DNA of 64,000 nucleotides from Penelope pileata. Its lineage: Eukaryota; Chordata; Aves; Galliformes; Cracidae. The translations under genes and the position numbers were made by a program. Position 1 is the stretch's first letter; each line of letters starts with the position of its first letter. Shown here one piece after another: positions 13,101 through 28,100 of this stretch. Location: NCBI GenBank assembly GCA_013396635.1, contig WBMW01000597.1, positions 220,190 to 284,189 of the forward strand. Direction: 5' to 3'. The notes below the pieces were generated by a model. It saw only the letters and a list, made by a program, of their open reading frames with translations, had not been told where the DNA came from and ran no database searches.

Positions 13101-16100
13101 CAGAAGTAAACATGAATGCTGAATTGCATGTATTAATTTCCATTAGCATTTCCATTAGTGAAGCTTCCATGATTTTATTAGCTACCTGTCTGTTTCACAA
13201 GTCCTTTGAGTAGTTTTAATAATGGGATTTAAAAAAAAAAAAAAAAGCCGTGCTCTCAGAGGCCAGAAGGTTGTAAGACATTTGTCAAGTGGAAGCTGGT
13301 TTAGGATGTGTACAGGAGGCACTCAGGAGGAAGCTGCAGTACTTTCGGGCTGCACTTGGGAAAGGAAGGGAAATGCAGAAGTGAAAGAAATGAGAGGAGT
13401 TCAGAGATGCAAAGAATGACCCCATATACCCACCTGCCTCCTGGATCCCAGCTATAATTCACCCAGATCTGTGCTCCAGGCCCTTGCAAGGACCGTGCTG
13501 ATGTTGGCCTGTACTCAGTTCCAGGCTCCAGCAGCCAGGAGCTGAGCCCACACACCCTGCTGCAGCCAGGCTGGCAGGAGGCTGCTGCCTGGCGTGGCCT
13601 GCTGGGCTCAGGCAGCACAGCCACCTGTGGAGCTGGCTCTTGGAATCCTTCCTGTTGTAAAATTCAACTTCTCTTAGCGTTGGGGTGCTGTATCCTTGGC
13701 ATTTTCATTTGGCTGGTGGGAGTTCTTGAGGGTGAGTGGGGTGTCGGGAGAGAATTGCTTCCTATGCAATCGTGCATTTACTTATTTAAATTTAAATGGT
13801 GGTTTTAGAAACTGAAACTGCCGGAGCTGGTGTTTTGTAAAAGCCCATTGATGCAAGAAACCATGTTTATGAAAAGCTGAGTATCCTTTCTGAAAATGCA
13901 ACAGGTACAGTGAGGCTTGGCAGGGAGCCTGGCTGGGAGGAGAAGCCCTTGGCCCTCCTGCCAGGTCGGCCACGCTGGGATCACAGAGCGGTGAATCATG
14001 CGCCGGGGCAGGGAGCAGCGTTCCTTTCCTTCTGCTCTCCATATGGAGATGGCCATGACTGGCCCCACTGGGAGGATGACTGAATTGCTGCTGTTAACCG
14101 TGTTTGCATGGAGTGCTGGGGGAAAGAGCTAATGCAAAAGCCCTGACTGGCCTTGTGTCTCCTTCCAGGGACTCACTGGATGCTGCTGGCGTGCTCTATA
14201 ATCGAGTTGATGAGGGCGTTCACCGACTGGTGATGCTGTCCAACAAACGCATCCAGGAGCTGGAGCTGGTGATGGAGTTTGAGAAAGTGGAAGAATGTTT
14301 TAAGGAGGTAAGGCCTCTTTGTCCCTTCTTGGGACTGCCTGCTGCCACCCTCTGACTGTGTGTCCCGTGGCAGGTGCTGCCATGTTGGTCTGTCCTGTGA
14401 AGCTGTAGAAAAACACCTGTTGGCTCTCTTGAAGAACACCTCAGCAGCTGAACATAGGAGTTTAGGAATAGATTTTTCACATGTGCTGAGAACCAAGTTA
14501 GTGTGGTGTCTTCTGATGCCAGGTGAAAGTTTCCTGGCTGCTGTTGAGGTGTGGATCAGTCATTCCATGAACATCTGGGAGGCTTTTCCTAACTTGGAGA
14601 CTAGTGTAGTGGCTCTTTGATAGGCAGCACACTTGTTAGGTGGGGTGTCTCATCACATTGCTCACCAAAAGAACCCTCCCAGCGTGACTGTTGAGGAGCC
14701 ATTCCTCATGTTCCACCTTGGCAAGCAGCAGAGCAATGGCAGCAAGCTGAAGACGAGCCTGTGTGTCCCTCTGGGCTGTAGGTCCTGCAGGGTTTGCCTT
14801 CATCCTGCTGCTGAATGAGCCATTGTGCTAGCTGCCATTCCCTGCTGTGCTGGTGTTGATTCCTGCACAGTGCCGAGGTCCTTGCTATCAGGTGAGGCCC
14901 AGGCACGCTCCTTTGGCCTCCGGGTGCAGCCCCTATGTACAGTCTCTGGGCAGGGGAACGTCTCCCTGTCCTTAGCCCAAGAGCTGTGCTTAACCCTGCT
15001 AGCACCTACACTTCTGTGGGAGCTTAAACTTCCCTTCTGGTGATGCTCATTGAAAGTCTTTAGAGCTATGGGATAATTGAAGCAAACACTGATTTTTCAG
15101 GAAGGCCTTTTGAAACCTCAAGCCATGTAGATTAAGAAGTTGTACAATAGCTCAGGCTCTCTGAGTGTCCTTCAGGATCTTATCAGATCTTTTTAGTGTT
15201 GCAGATGTGTTTCCCAGGCCTGAATTCCACCTGTAGCTTGTGGAGTTCCATAGTCTCCTTTGCTGTAACTCATCAACAACGAGCTGTTTTATGCATCCCT
15301 CCTTACGGTGTGTATGTGTGAAGAATTGTATACACACACACGTGCATGTATTTGTTTGAAGGAGGGTTTGTTGCTTGGAGCCCACTTTAGGATCTTGTAT
15401 CCTTAAAGATCAGTGACAGGACCAGTTTCTCCATTGCTCTTCTACGATTCTGGGCTCCTCTCCTCTGGAGAGAACTGGATTTGCAAAGGAGGCTGTAGCC
15501 TGCCTGCTGTTCTCACAAGCCAAGGTGGATCCAGGAGTTTTAATGACTTTCCCATTTGGAGGTAGACGCGCGGGCGCCGTGCCCTGTGCGTTCAGGGCAA
15601 GCAGTGTGATGTAAGAACCTGCTGAAGTCTCCCTTAAACACCCAGGTTCTTAATATCAAACTAAAAAAAAGACACAGAAGCACGTTCCCAGCCTGTCTCT
15701 GCTTTGTGCTAAACTTTTTTTGATTGAGCAGAGCAAAACCAAGCGCTCCCAGCCTGCCCTTCTTGCAGATCAGCGGTGATGATGGCAGTATTGCTGGCAG
15801 CAGCTGCTCCTGCTTTTAAGAATGCCCATGAGTAGGAGACAGCAGCAGCGTGCCCCTCTGTACCGTGTGTCATGACCTGGGAACCCACCCCATCTCCTCC
15901 TCGTTCTGCTGGGTTCACCCTGTGGGTGCAGACCCTCTCCCAGTCTAGAAGAGGAGGAGTTCATCTTTGAATTTGGGTTGACCTGGGATATGGGTTTAGG
16001 TGATAAATAAGGAAAACAAAACTAATCTGTCCCTCCAGGTGCAGCTATTCCAGAAGCATTGCAGACAAGCTTGCTAGCCTGTTCTTAAAACACTTATTCA

Positions 16101-19100
16101 GTGGTGCTGGTGTTACCCTGCCTGGCCTACTGTGTCTGCTTTGCTTTTAGGACACAGTTGTTTGTTGTCTACCTATGTTTGAGGATACAGGCTTAGAACT
16201 GTGGCAGTGATGGGTCTGTGTCAAGTTACTGCACGGCCAGAGAGGCAGCGTGGTGAGCTGCCTTCAGAAAACCTGTGTCTGAGAGTCCCAGAGATCCACG
16301 AAACGTTGCAAGTGGTGAGAACTGGTCAGTGTGTTCACGTTGACAAAGTTGTGTGCTGCCAGTCAGAAAAGGGAAGTGGTGGAGGAAGTCTGGCAGCAGG
16401 GAGATTTTATCCCACTTGGGGGTAACAGTAATAGCAGTATCAGGCCAGCCTGCAGGTTGCAGAGCTTGCTGTAGACCGTGGCTCACCCAAAACAGAGCCC
16501 AAGCAGCTACTTGTCCTGTTTGTGCCCAAGGCTGTGTGAGCAACAGCAGAGCTTTGCAATTACTCAGTAACCTAAAGTGGAAAAACTCCATGCAGGAGGC
16601 TCACGCTGAAATGCCAGGATGGGGGAAAAAGTGTACATGCACATTTTTTCCAGTATTGAAATGACCAGTGTTACAAGAGCAATTCCCTGTTCTTTCCACA
16701 TAAAGGCTTGCCTTGGTGAGTAGCACAGAGTGACTAATAGTGGAGCTTTTCCCTTTCCTCCTAGGTCAGCAGTTGGATCGAGAACGTTGGCAGAAAAAGG
16801 CTAAAGGAGATGATCAACCTAGATGATTCGTTGGAGATGCTGCTTCAAGCACAGAAGCAGTTCAGGGAGTTTGATCTTGTGGCCAGTGTAAGTGCAGTCT
16901 GATTGGAAAAACGTGTTCTCCAGAGTCTGAGTTGGCAGCATGTGTGCGTGCTCAGCCAAAGCCATGATGCTATGGTGGCCTTGGTAGAGGGTTCATCACC
17001 AAGGTGTTTGTGCCATTCCTTTGCACAGTACGGAGCTTCCCTGCTCTCCTCTTGCAGAAAAAGCCACCAGCTCTACCTCTAGGTGTTTGTCACTCTTGAG
17101 GAAAATAACTACTGCGATGGAAGATTTAAGTTTATCCCTTGATGTACTTAAGACTGTCTTTTTGATCCCTATTGACTCTGGTCTTGCTGGGCTGACTTTC
17201 ACAAGCTGCTGTGTGGCTAATTTAAATGGTAACAGATGTCAGGACTCTCCAGAATTCTGCTGTAAACAAGTACACACCTGCTCATTTGAATTGAACCTGA
17301 AACCCCAGTCTTATTAGTCCTAGCTGTTAGTGACCTTGTAGAATATCTAATGTCCCTGTCAGGTCTCTATTCTCATATGCAAACACATCTTACTTTCAGG
17401 AATACTGCAGAAGAGGGCAGGAAGCACTTAAGAAGATGGATCGGTGGGAAGACTTTTCCTCTGTGGATGTACATTCTTACCGAGTGAAGCTGCAGACCTA
17501 CAGAGATCAGCTGGAAGAATTCTGCACTCAATTGGATGAAAGCAGGCATCGAGTCTGTGAGACAGTCAGGCTGTATGAGTTCTTTGACAAGGTGAGACGA
17601 GGCAACTGCTGCGTGGAGGAGGGTGTAAAAAGCCTGCTCGGACCCAGTCCAGAACGTGGTTGTTTATGAAATACCCAAAATTTAGTGTGCGTGCCAACAG
17701 GGAGCTGAGTGACTTGCAGTGATTGTTTTTCAAGACCGTGTGTGGAAGAAGGGGTTGGTGTGTGTTTAAGGAAACATCCACATCTATTAAGAACAGAGAT
17801 CTGCTGTCTGAGCTGTAGCTTGTAGGCCCTTCCTGTGGCAGCAGTGGATAGAAGAATCATGACAGTGCTGGTTCAGGCACTGAGGACCTGGAGATTGGCT
17901 GCTTCCTTCCAGCCTTGGCCACTGTGCCCGAGTTGCTGTAAACCCACCCTGTTGGCAGGTCAGGGGTAGCACCCTGCTATTCAGTCCTAACTATAGCCCA
18001 GCTCCTCTGTTTTGGAGACATACAGGAGGAAACAGAGCACCAGAACAGAGTTCTGGGGGGGTGTTGCCAAGGAGCACAAGGACTGAGTTGCTCTGGGCAT
18101 CTGCAAAGTGGGAGGAGAGGATGCCTGTGGTGACTGTGAGTGTGTTGGCCTTCTCACCTGTTTGCTTGCGTGCATATGTGCCCTTCAGGAGACCTGCAGT
18201 TGTGTTTGGTGCAATTTAATTTCTGAAGTTGCATATGAATAAATGGAAGGATTTTTCTAAGTGCATGTTAAAGTACAGCTCTGGCAGGCACAGAGGAGCA
18301 GGGAGCCCATGCTCTGCTTATTCCACACTTGTACAAACACTGGGTTTTAAGTTCTCAAATTCCAGAAAGAACAGACACTAAAAGTTAAGCTGTACCAGAT
18401 GTAGGTGCCCCTTAGTTGCTGTCTCTGAGCTGCCTTGGCAGCCAGAAGTGCTCAGGGGAAGGGGAGGAAACTCAGCTAACATGAAAAACATTTGAGAAGC
18501 ATCCTGTGCGAGGGAGGAAAGTGGAGAAGGCAGCGCAGGGCCTTGCTGTCAGGGCTGTTTGTTTGGTGATGCTCTGCAGGCCTGCCCTAGCTCACCTCTG
18601 CAGTTTGCTGTGCAGGTGGGGGTCCTCTTGCTGTGGCAATGTGTCATTTCTTTCTCAGTGGAGAGAAGAGTCCTTGATGTGCCATAGGAGAATGGTAAGA
18701 ACAGGTGCTGTGCTTGTGGTGGGCCCTGTTAAGGGTCCTGGTAAAGAAGGCTGTCGTCATACTGCTGACAAACTGAGGCACACAAAGGTGCCAGTCCTGG
18801 CCCAGCACCTTGGCAAGTCTCTGGCCAAGCCAAACATTGGTTGTGTGAACCAACCTGGCCAAAGCTGGGGATCTCTGGAGCACAGCTGTGGGCTGCAGCA
18901 CCTGGGGTTTGCTCTCTCTTCTGTTCAGGCATGGAAACTGCAGTGCCTGGTAGCTCTTGGGCTGCCAGGGTGGCCAGCCAGGAGCCAGCCCTGACGGGTG
19001 TTCTTCCACAGCTTCAAAGCCTTCCTTGGACCGTTCCCAGGGGCACAGATGTTGCACAGCCCCCGAGATGGCCCATTTCTTTTCTGAGGGCTTCATAGCA

Positions 19101-22100
19101 CTGCTCATTGAGCTTCTTTTTGGTGGAAGACAATTGAATTGAGTCCTTGGAGTCCTTGCAGTCTTTGGAAGTGGCAGCAGCCTCCCCCTTGGTGTTACAT
19201 TGCACACCCAGTGCAAACTGAATGGCAGTGGCATGGCGTGTTTGCTGCTTTGGTGTGGAGGGGAGGTACCTTGTGCAGCGAGGGAGCAGGATTTTGATCT
19301 CACCGGTTTCAGTAGAACTATAAACAGTGTTAGTGTAGTAAATACAGCACATGGGCATTGTGAAGCAGTGGCCAACCGAAACCAGGGGTGTGGAGGGGAT
19401 GCATCCCACAGCTGGAGGATAAGGGCAGAAACTGCTGCGCAGCGTGAAAGCTCTTGGTGTCAATTATTTTAATCTTGATCTCCAGAACACTTTCTGCCTT
19501 CCCAAAGCAAAGCCAGTGGTGGTGTCTGGGAGGTGGGGGAGAAGCTGAAGATTTTATCTAGACTGATTTCCCTCTCCTCTGATGCTGAGCTCCTTTGACC
19601 TTACAGCTGTGATCTTGTCAGTGCCTGCCTAACCCCCTTCTCTCTCCCCTATAACATCTGAAGGGATCATCAGCAGGAATCTAAACGAAGCAATGTCCTC
19701 GATTTCCTTCTTGTAAAGAGCCTGCAGCGTGCCAGACCCCAGGGTTCGGGGAAAAGCCTGGGGCTGCGTAAGCAATGTACGCTATGGTCATGAGCTGGCA
19801 AGCTGGGATCCCTCCAAACATCTCAGCGTGCATCTCACCCACCGCAGGGATCGTGGTGTTCATCCCCTCGTACTGTGCTGTCTGCGAGGGCTGGGAGCGT
19901 TCTGCTGGCCTCCCTTCTGCACCTGGTGGGCACACGGTGTGTAGGGTGCGCAGTGAGGCTGCCAGGCATGCAGTGGGGGGGACAGGAGCACCCCTTGTAG
20001 CCCATCACATTGCTGTGTTGTGTTTTTTCACTGCTTGGCAGCCCCTGTGCCCCCATCTGAGTTCCCTGCGATGGGGCAGGCTGGGCTGGGCCAGACCGCA
20101 CGGAGCTCACACATGGGCTGGCAGGGTTCCCTCCCCAAAGCTGTGATCCATGCCAAGCTGGATGTTTCCATTTGTCCCTCCTTCCCTTCTTGTTGCCTGA
20201 AAAGGGCTGCAGATGGCTGGGCTGAGGCAGGAGTGGTGAAGGAAGCTGCCATCCATCTCAGAGCTTTGTTTCAGTACCACAGGCTCAGCGCAGGCACACT
20301 CAGGGACGTGCTGTCTTCCAGTGGCTTTCAGCCTGGTCTGGCCTCTGTCCCTTGTTTACTCGGTTCCAAAGCTGAGGTGGGATCTGGCAGTGCTCTGGGG
20401 GAGAATTGGGAAGCTGAGCAAGCAAGGGTGTGCATTGTACCAAAAGCACCAACGTTGGCTTGTTCTGAGGTCAGTCCCCATCCCACACCATCACTGTGTA
20501 TCCTGGCTTCACACTGACACTGCTACAGGCCCCCCATCCTTACCAGAAGGAGCTGGAGTGAATCTTCTCTGTACTTTCCTTGTTAGCCTTCAAACTTTTC
20601 CCCCTCACGAGCTTTCTTTGGGCCAAGTTATTTCCCAGCTCACCCTCATGGTCTCTGCATGCTTGTGACTTCACAGCGAGCAAAATTCTCCACTGCCTGT
20701 GATCCAAGGCTTGAAGTTGCCCCCCTGGGAGCTGTGTGCCCTGCCTGCAGCTACCTAACGTGGCCCATCCGAAGAGCTACAGCCACAGCACGGCCTCTGC
20801 CAGCGCTGGGATGTCGAGCAGTCCTGCAGGAGAAGACGCACGATGCTTTTGGCAAGAAGTCACTGCTGGGAGAAAGCACCGACCCAACTGGAAAGGGCAG
20901 AGCCGCATCCCACCAGCTCAGCACCTGCATACCCTGCAGCTGTGACACAGTTGGGGCCAGAGCCTGGAGCTGAGCTGCTGGGTCGTTACAGGAGGGCCCG
21001 GGGCAGCCCCAGCCCCAGAGGCTTGTTTCTGGCTTGTCAGGGTGTTGTGCAAGATGTCTGTTCTGGTGGGAGCCCTGGGACCTTGCCTTGTGTTGGCTTT
21101 TCAGGTGAAGCCGTTCAGAGGCTCTGTGCGTAGGGTCATTAGGATGAGGCTGTTTAATGATAGCATTTCCCTTGTTGAGGTTTCCTTGGGCTGTGCTCAA
21201 GCTTGGAGCTTTCCCTTCAGTGCCATTTCTCTGGCGCTTGGATCCTCTCAGAGGAGCCCAGGTCATGCTGGTTCTGCTGGAGCAGGGATCCCCTGCCAGG
21301 ACCTGCTGCTTCTCAGCCCTGCTCAGCATGTGCTGAGCGTGGCCCGGCCCCTCTCCACCTGCACTCGCATCTCTGATCAGGTTCCCTCTGCTCAGGTGCG
21401 GATCTGCCTGCCTGGTGGATGGCTCTTCTCCTCCTCTCCCTCACTCTGGCACCACTTTGTTCTTTGTGGCTTAGAAAACAAAGCCTTTGGCAAGTGAAGG
21501 AGGTGCCTGCCCTTCCTGGGGGAGGGCCAGCTGGCCTGCATTTGATTATGGCAGCGCCTCCTCATCCCTCCCCATTGTCCTTGCTGCTGCAGGCATGCCA
21601 GCCTTCTTGCGCTCCGTCCTGTGAACAAGTGCTGCTGCCTCTGGGGCCCAAAGAGGGGTTGGGGCCCTTCCTCCCCCCAGCCCGGCCCCGCTCTGCGGAT
21701 CTCCATGCGCTCTCCCTTTGAGCTGAACCCACTCCATCCCGACTGCGGCCGCAGACAGCAACCGCTCCGTGAGTACCAAGTGTCCCGCGCCCCGTGGCTG
21801 ACGTGTTGGTTGCATTGAGATTTGTTTGGAACCAGTGTAAAGGAGGCTTTTCACTCGAGGCTCGTGTGTGTCCAGCATGAATCAGAGCGCTTTGTGTGCA
21901 GCTTTTGTGTGCGCAGAGCCCGGTGCTGTGTGCGGCTTTGCATGGTCCCTCTGAACTCCAGGGCTGTGCTGTCCGGGACGCAGCAGCCCCTGTCCCTGTT
22001 GCTCCTTATTAGAGGATATTGCATGTTCTTTAGGGCTGATATGATTTAATTGCATCTAGAAGTTGCTCTTGGGACCACCTGGCACCTGACTGAATGCATA

Positions 22101-25100
22101 GGGTGGATCTTTGGGTCAGCCTGGGCTTCTCCCCAGGTTGTGGGCAGCACGAGGGAGATGCTGTGGGCTTTGGGCTCCTGCCCTGCTGCCACCACGTTCC
22201 CAGGGACAGAGCTGAGCTCTGGGTGACAGCTGAAATCCAGAGCGTGAGAATGAGCTGACCCCAACAGATGTCATCAGCGGGCAGTTCTCCCCAGAAGGCT
22301 CACGGCAGCTACCTGCTGAGACTCCTTGTCGTCTTCTGTACCAGGTGTAGTGTCCCAGACCGTGGTTTTAAGGAGAAAGTGCCAGTCCCCTTTTTGCTTG
22401 GTGAGGAAGGTAGGGTGAATGCTGGCCCTCAGGAAGCTGGAGAGAACCTGGGCAGCTGGGACGTGGAAGTGTGGTTTTTGTTTTTATTTTTGTCACAGCA
22501 TCTTTCCATCGCAGGACGTTTGGCACAGGCTGAGAGCTGACTGTACTGAAAGGCCATCGTGATTCCCAGCTCTGGGAATGGGCTTGGAGGGGAATTGGAG
22601 AGGACAACTTAGCACCAATGTGTAAAAAGAACAGCTGATGTGTCATTATTACAGAGTAATTAGTACAAACAGGCACTCAGGTCACCGTGCCACTGTGTGT
22701 GTCTCTGCTGAGCTGTCCTGTGCAGGTCAGGGCATGGTTCTGCCCCCAGCACCGCTCAGCGAGTGGGGCTTTTGCCATGCCTTGCTATCACCTCTCTAAC
22801 AACACGTCCTGTTCTCCCTCTGCCTCCACACAGAGACTTGACTTTTCTAGGGCTGCATGAAATTCCCAAATAACAGCTTTTGTTCGCTTACTGGTGCAAG
22901 TACTGAAGATGATGAAGGAAGATCTGAGTAGCACAGCAGACAGGGATGTGCACTGTGCCTTCCTGGTGCTGTGAAGCTGCTCTAGGGGAAGCCACTGGGG
23001 TCTGACAGCAGCTACCTCATCTCTCCCTCCCTCTTATCTCTCTCCTTTCTCACTTACACTGTCAAAACCATGCCCTGGACAGACTTCTAGCCTGATGTGC
23101 TCTCTCCTTTCAGGAGTGTCCATTTTCATACACTGTGAAGCGATTGGGGGATTGAGCCTAGAGGCTGGAAAGTCGATCATCTTGTGGAGTTCATGCAAGG
23201 TTAATGCATGAAATCTCTCCCTTCTGCCAGCTGTTTGCTGCGGAAGTCTTCTTGCAAGGTTAATCAGCCCCAATGAAGGGTGTTCCTTTATCAGAAAGTT
23301 TCTGAAGTTTGAAGCTTGCCTTTTGCATGAACAAGAAGCCCTGACCATGCAAATCCAGTCTGTGTTAGCTTCCCCAAATTACTGCCTTGCAAAATTAGTG
23401 ATTTGGAAGATGTTGTTTTTATGAATTCTCCAGTAATTTACTGCTAGATCTGCTGGCATCCAGGCTGTTTTCTCATGTTCCATCAACGCTTTTGTTGCCA
23501 GCTTGGTGTCACAGCAGAGCTCCCAGCGAGCTCTCTGTGCTGCAGGCTGACTGGTGGGAAGCTCCAGCACTCAGTGCTCCTTTCTGGGTGCACAGCAGAG
23601 GTGTGGGACTTGTGCATCACCTGACAGTTATGTGAATGTCTGGGACTCCCCTTCAGTGCATCAAATCACATCTCTTCCAGGACTGGGACGCTGGTAGCCA
23701 GTCCCTCATGGCAGGGAAGCAGCATTTCCTACCAGCAAGTTTAGGGATTTCCTAGCTCAGCTTGCAGCTGAGCTGCAAGAGGAATGCATTGCACTTGAGG
23801 TGCAAGGTGTGGTGCTAGCAGAGGTCTTAGCTGGTCTCCAGCATATGAGCAAAGTGCTGGGTTGGGATGCTTTCTTTGCTGGGATCTTGGGGTGGCAGCC
23901 GTGCAGGGTGACAGGCTGAGTGCTCATGTGCTGGCATCCATCTGGATGCTTGGATCCTCCTGCAGCCTGGAATTCCCTTTAGTCACGGGAGTTAAATAGA
24001 TCTGTTGGAGCAATCTGGACATGGAGCTGCCCTCGGCTTACAGATGGGGCTGTGGCTCACAATGGCTCTGATCTGCATATCAAAGCTCTGCCATATGGAC
24101 AGGGCTCTCCCTAGCCCCTCTGGCTCTGTCCAGGGGGCTCAGCCCCTTTCAGTGCATCTCCGTGTGTCCCTTAAGCCTAAAGAAGGGAGGCCCAACAGAT
24201 GTGGGGCTGAAACAGAACCCAGAGCACATCTCCTGAGGCAGAGAGGGAAGAGCCTTTCTCCTTGCTCAGCTGCAGTGGCAGTGCCCTGCCAGGGGACAGT
24301 GATGCAGGTTGGGGTGCTCTCTCCTCTGGTCCCTACAGGGTGCTCTCAGGGCTGGGAGAGGCAGTGTGGGCAGGCAGCCCTTCCCTCCAGCCCTGCAGAT
24401 CCCAGCACATTGCCAAAGGATGGAGCAGAGTTGGGCTCAGCGTGTTGCAGGGGAAAGGGAATTGAAGAGTGCAGAGAAAGCACCAACGCTCCCCATCCAG
24501 CCCCGGGGGCACGCTGGAGGTTTCACAGTCCCCATCTGAGCGTGGAGGATGTCATTAATGGGGAGGCAGCAGGGCCTGGTCTGCCTCCACTGCCCTGTGT
24601 GCTGTCCCAGGGGGCATTTGCACAGCGTGGTGGTGAGGAGGCTGTCGGGAGAGGTGTGAGGGTGACACATGCAAACACCTCTCGAGGTGACATCAGCCTC
24701 TGAATGGAGGGTGATTTGCTGCTGCTGTCCCAGACGCCAGCTTCAGTGAGTCACAGACCTCGTGGTGGCTTGGTCTGGAATCAAACAGCAACGTGAGGCT
24801 GCGAGCTGTCTCCTGAAGAGTTCTACCCCTTGCTAAAAAAACATGAAAATTCTGCCCTTCTCTTCCTCCTCTAGACAGTGATTACATGCTTGCTCCTCCA
24901 TCCCTCTGGTTTCTCAGCCATCAGTAAAAACCTAACATGTGTGGCTTCTTCCAAGTCCACCTGGAGGTGGCTTCCTGGCTGCTCAGGGTGGAGGCCCTGG
25001 CCCTTGATCCCAGCTGTGGGTGGCAGCAGATCTCAGCACGCAGAGTTGTGCTTGCTGAGCTCTCTGTGCTCTGTTAGCACCCAGCTGGTGAGTACTTCGC

Positions 25101-28100
25101 TGCGTGCCTCTAACAGTAGCTGTGCTGTTGGCAGTGTCCAAGGGAGGGCTGGCACATCCTGGGCTGTCACTGGTGGGGCACCAGGAAGGAGGGAGGGTGC
25201 CACTAAGGCAGTGAAGCAGCATCTGTTCTTGTCCTTGCAAGAAGGGACCGTAAGCAGAGCTGTACTGACAGAAAAGCTTTGCAGTGAAAGCTCATGAAAA
25301 GATGGGCAATGCTTCAAACACAAAGAGGCTGTTTTGCAGCAAACACAAACATTCAAGTTTCTGATTTTGCTGGGAGCAAACTCAGTTCCCAGTCCTCTGG
25401 GCTCCAAAGCTCTTAAATGTTGAGACAGTCCCCTTGAGGAGACAAAAGAAAAATAAACAGCGCAGAATATACTCAAGGGTTCAAAGGCACAGAGCAAAAA
25501 GGGACAGGCTGGGGAGAGCTGCACCTTGGCTGTTGTTGGGAGGGCTTCTGCAGCTGCACAGCAGCTGCAGGGAGGGCACAGCTCAGACATTCAGCTTCCT
25601 AGGGAGTTGTTGTGTACATCTGCATGTAAATACGTAAATACACAGGGACGTGTGTGTGTCTGGCACAGGTTGCTCGGTGGGAGCTCTGAATAGCAGCAGA
25701 GCAGGGGTTGCTGGGGCTTGCTGTGACTCGGGTGCAGTCAGCCCGCTGCTAATGGGGCCACGCTGGGCGTTGCAGCACCAGGAGAAGGGCGAGCAGGCGT
25801 CCAGCACAACAGCCACAATTGCCCTTTGGGTCATCGCGTTGCCATCAAGAGAGCAGAAACCGTGCGCAATCCCACTTTACCCAATTATCTTCTCCTGTAA
25901 TTTCGGCTCTCCTGGTCTTGTCAAGCCTAGCTGCCCAGGGGGAAGGGAAGGGGTGGTAGAGCTCTGCTCACGCTTGCCTGGAGTGTTGCTGTGCTATTTC
26001 TAAGCATGTTGCTCTGTGAGTTTCCCCTGCCCTTGTTTTGCAGTTGGGGCTGTTGGTGGATCCGTCCCTCTCCGATGCCCATGAGGTCTGTGCAGCCCCA
26101 TCACATTCCCTGCTGACACTGCCTCGTTCTTCCCTGCCCAGCTGTGGGCATCTGTCCTCCTCTCTTATGCTCAGACCCAAGGGATTTACGGTCTGTGCCT
26201 GTCACCCTTTGCCCTCCTGCAGTGTTTGTGCAGCACCAGGCACTTGGCAACAGGCAGCAGTGCAAATACTGCACTGAAGGTCTGTTCTCCCTCACTGCTT
26301 TTAGGCAAACTTGGGGGGGTTTCAGCGGGCTCTCCTCCCTTGGAGAGAGGAGGGGAGGCAATGTGGCTACACAGCAACTCAGCAGTCGTTTAGCTTTGTA
26401 CTTTAATAAGACAAGTTCTTTCCTCAGTGCTTGAAGTGGAGCTCCAGCCCCTCTAGGACGTGGTTTTGGTTAGGCTGCTTGCTGCTGCTGCTGAGTCCCA
26501 GGCAGCACTGCACACCCAGCTCAGAGCAGTCGGATGCACTGGAGTGTGGGGGACAGGGGAGCAGCAAACCTCTGTGCAGGGAGATTCTGTGCAGCTGGTG
26601 GCTTTGCTGGAAGGCTGTGCCCTGAGGCTGCATGCCTGGCAGTACCTCCAGGGACAGCTACCTGCTGCAGAGCCCCACATCTCACTGAAAGTGAGTGGGA
26701 CCCTCGGCTGGGACATAGGGAAAGCACTGCAGCATCCAGAAGGGATGGCCCTGTTTGTCCACATGTGTCAGGTGGCAGCTCGCTTTGCATCTTGCTCACA
26801 TTTGGGGTTGTTGGGGATGTTTTCTCTCTCTGTTTCTGCACTGTGAGAGAAAGGGGACCTGGCCCGTGCCCAGCCGGGCTGTTCTCCACACACTTCAGTG
26901 ATTCTCGTGTGAAGCACAGCCCCTTCCCCCCCTCCGCTCACTGGTTTCCAGGGCTCCTGGATCTGGTATTCAGGCTAGCAGCATTTGCTTGTGAATAGCT
27001 GAGCCCAGCCACGGGCTGCAGAGGTGGCCCTGCCGTGGTCAGTGACTGCAGGGGACGATGATGCGCGGCTGGAGCTGGGCACAGGGAGACACGGACCCGC
27101 TGCATGCCACAGGGAAGGTAGGAGGGGGGGGTTAACCAGCTAACCTGCCTGCCCTCTGCAGGTCCTGGAGCCCTGCTCTCCCCTGGTGGCATCGAGGGAG
27201 AGAGGCTGAGCAAAGCACGAGTGGAGCCAAGGGCTTCTCCTGGATGTTAGCATGGAAGCAGGCTCGTTGCTGCCTGCAGGCTGGCAACTCCTTGGGGCAG
27301 GAAGGTTTTGGTCTGGATAATTCTGCTTTCAGTATACTTCAGTGTAAAAGAGCTTTTCAGCTGGGGCTGATCTGAGCAAGGCATACAAGACAGTCTGCGG
27401 GCACAAGTCCCTGCTGCTGTTGTGCATACAGCAGCCTGTGGCAGGGGATTCACTGATGGGTGATCAGGAGGCAGTTCTCAGAACAGAAACAATCCTGGAT
27501 TAGAGCAATCTCAGACCTCAGAGGAATTCACCCCAGTGAGCACCTGCAGTGAGAAGAGCACACCTGGGAGCAGTGTTTCCATGCAGGAGAGCAGCGTTTG
27601 CTTTGGGTTTCTGTTCTGTAAGTGCTGCCACTCCTGAGCATCCTGAGTGCTGTGCTGGGGGCTCACCCCCAGGGGTGGCTGGGGCAGGACAGCTGGTGGC
27701 ACCCTCTGTGGCACTGGGTGGCTGCTGGAAGTGCCTGGCTCAGTGCCCAGCTGAACTTGTAGTGTACTTGTAATGCTTTGGCCAATTCTGCCTGCACCAC
27801 TGGTGTTTTCTCTGTTGCGAGCCAACCTCACCTGGCCCTGCCAGCTCGTGCCTGAGGTTGATGGCACCCTCCCTCTGGGCGGTGGTGTTGGTCCTCCCTC
27901 TGTCCTGGGACAGAGGTGACAGCAGTGCCCACAGCGTGGTGATGCTTCTCCTGTGTGCTGGGGCACACTCAGCTCATGGAAGGGAGGGGGCTGCCATTTT
28001 GTGTGCAGAATGGGGCAGTTGGAGCGGGTGATGTGCCTGGAAAAGCCTTGGTGGCCACTTAGCATGTTAGCAGGCAAGCTGCAGGGCGTGCAGGGCTGCT

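Noticed and set aside
18644..19375. 243-codon - strand frame, considered as a processed pseudogene
   Set aside because: No recognisable family in this or the overlapping frame (19014-19463); no poly(A) tail or target-site duplication seen.
20751..21329. 192-codon - strand frame
   Set aside because: Low-complexity, no recognisable domain; inside an intron with high GC.
24005..24703. 232-codon + strand frame
   Set aside because: No motif, no splice or promoter support, not needed by PLEKHG4 exon phases.
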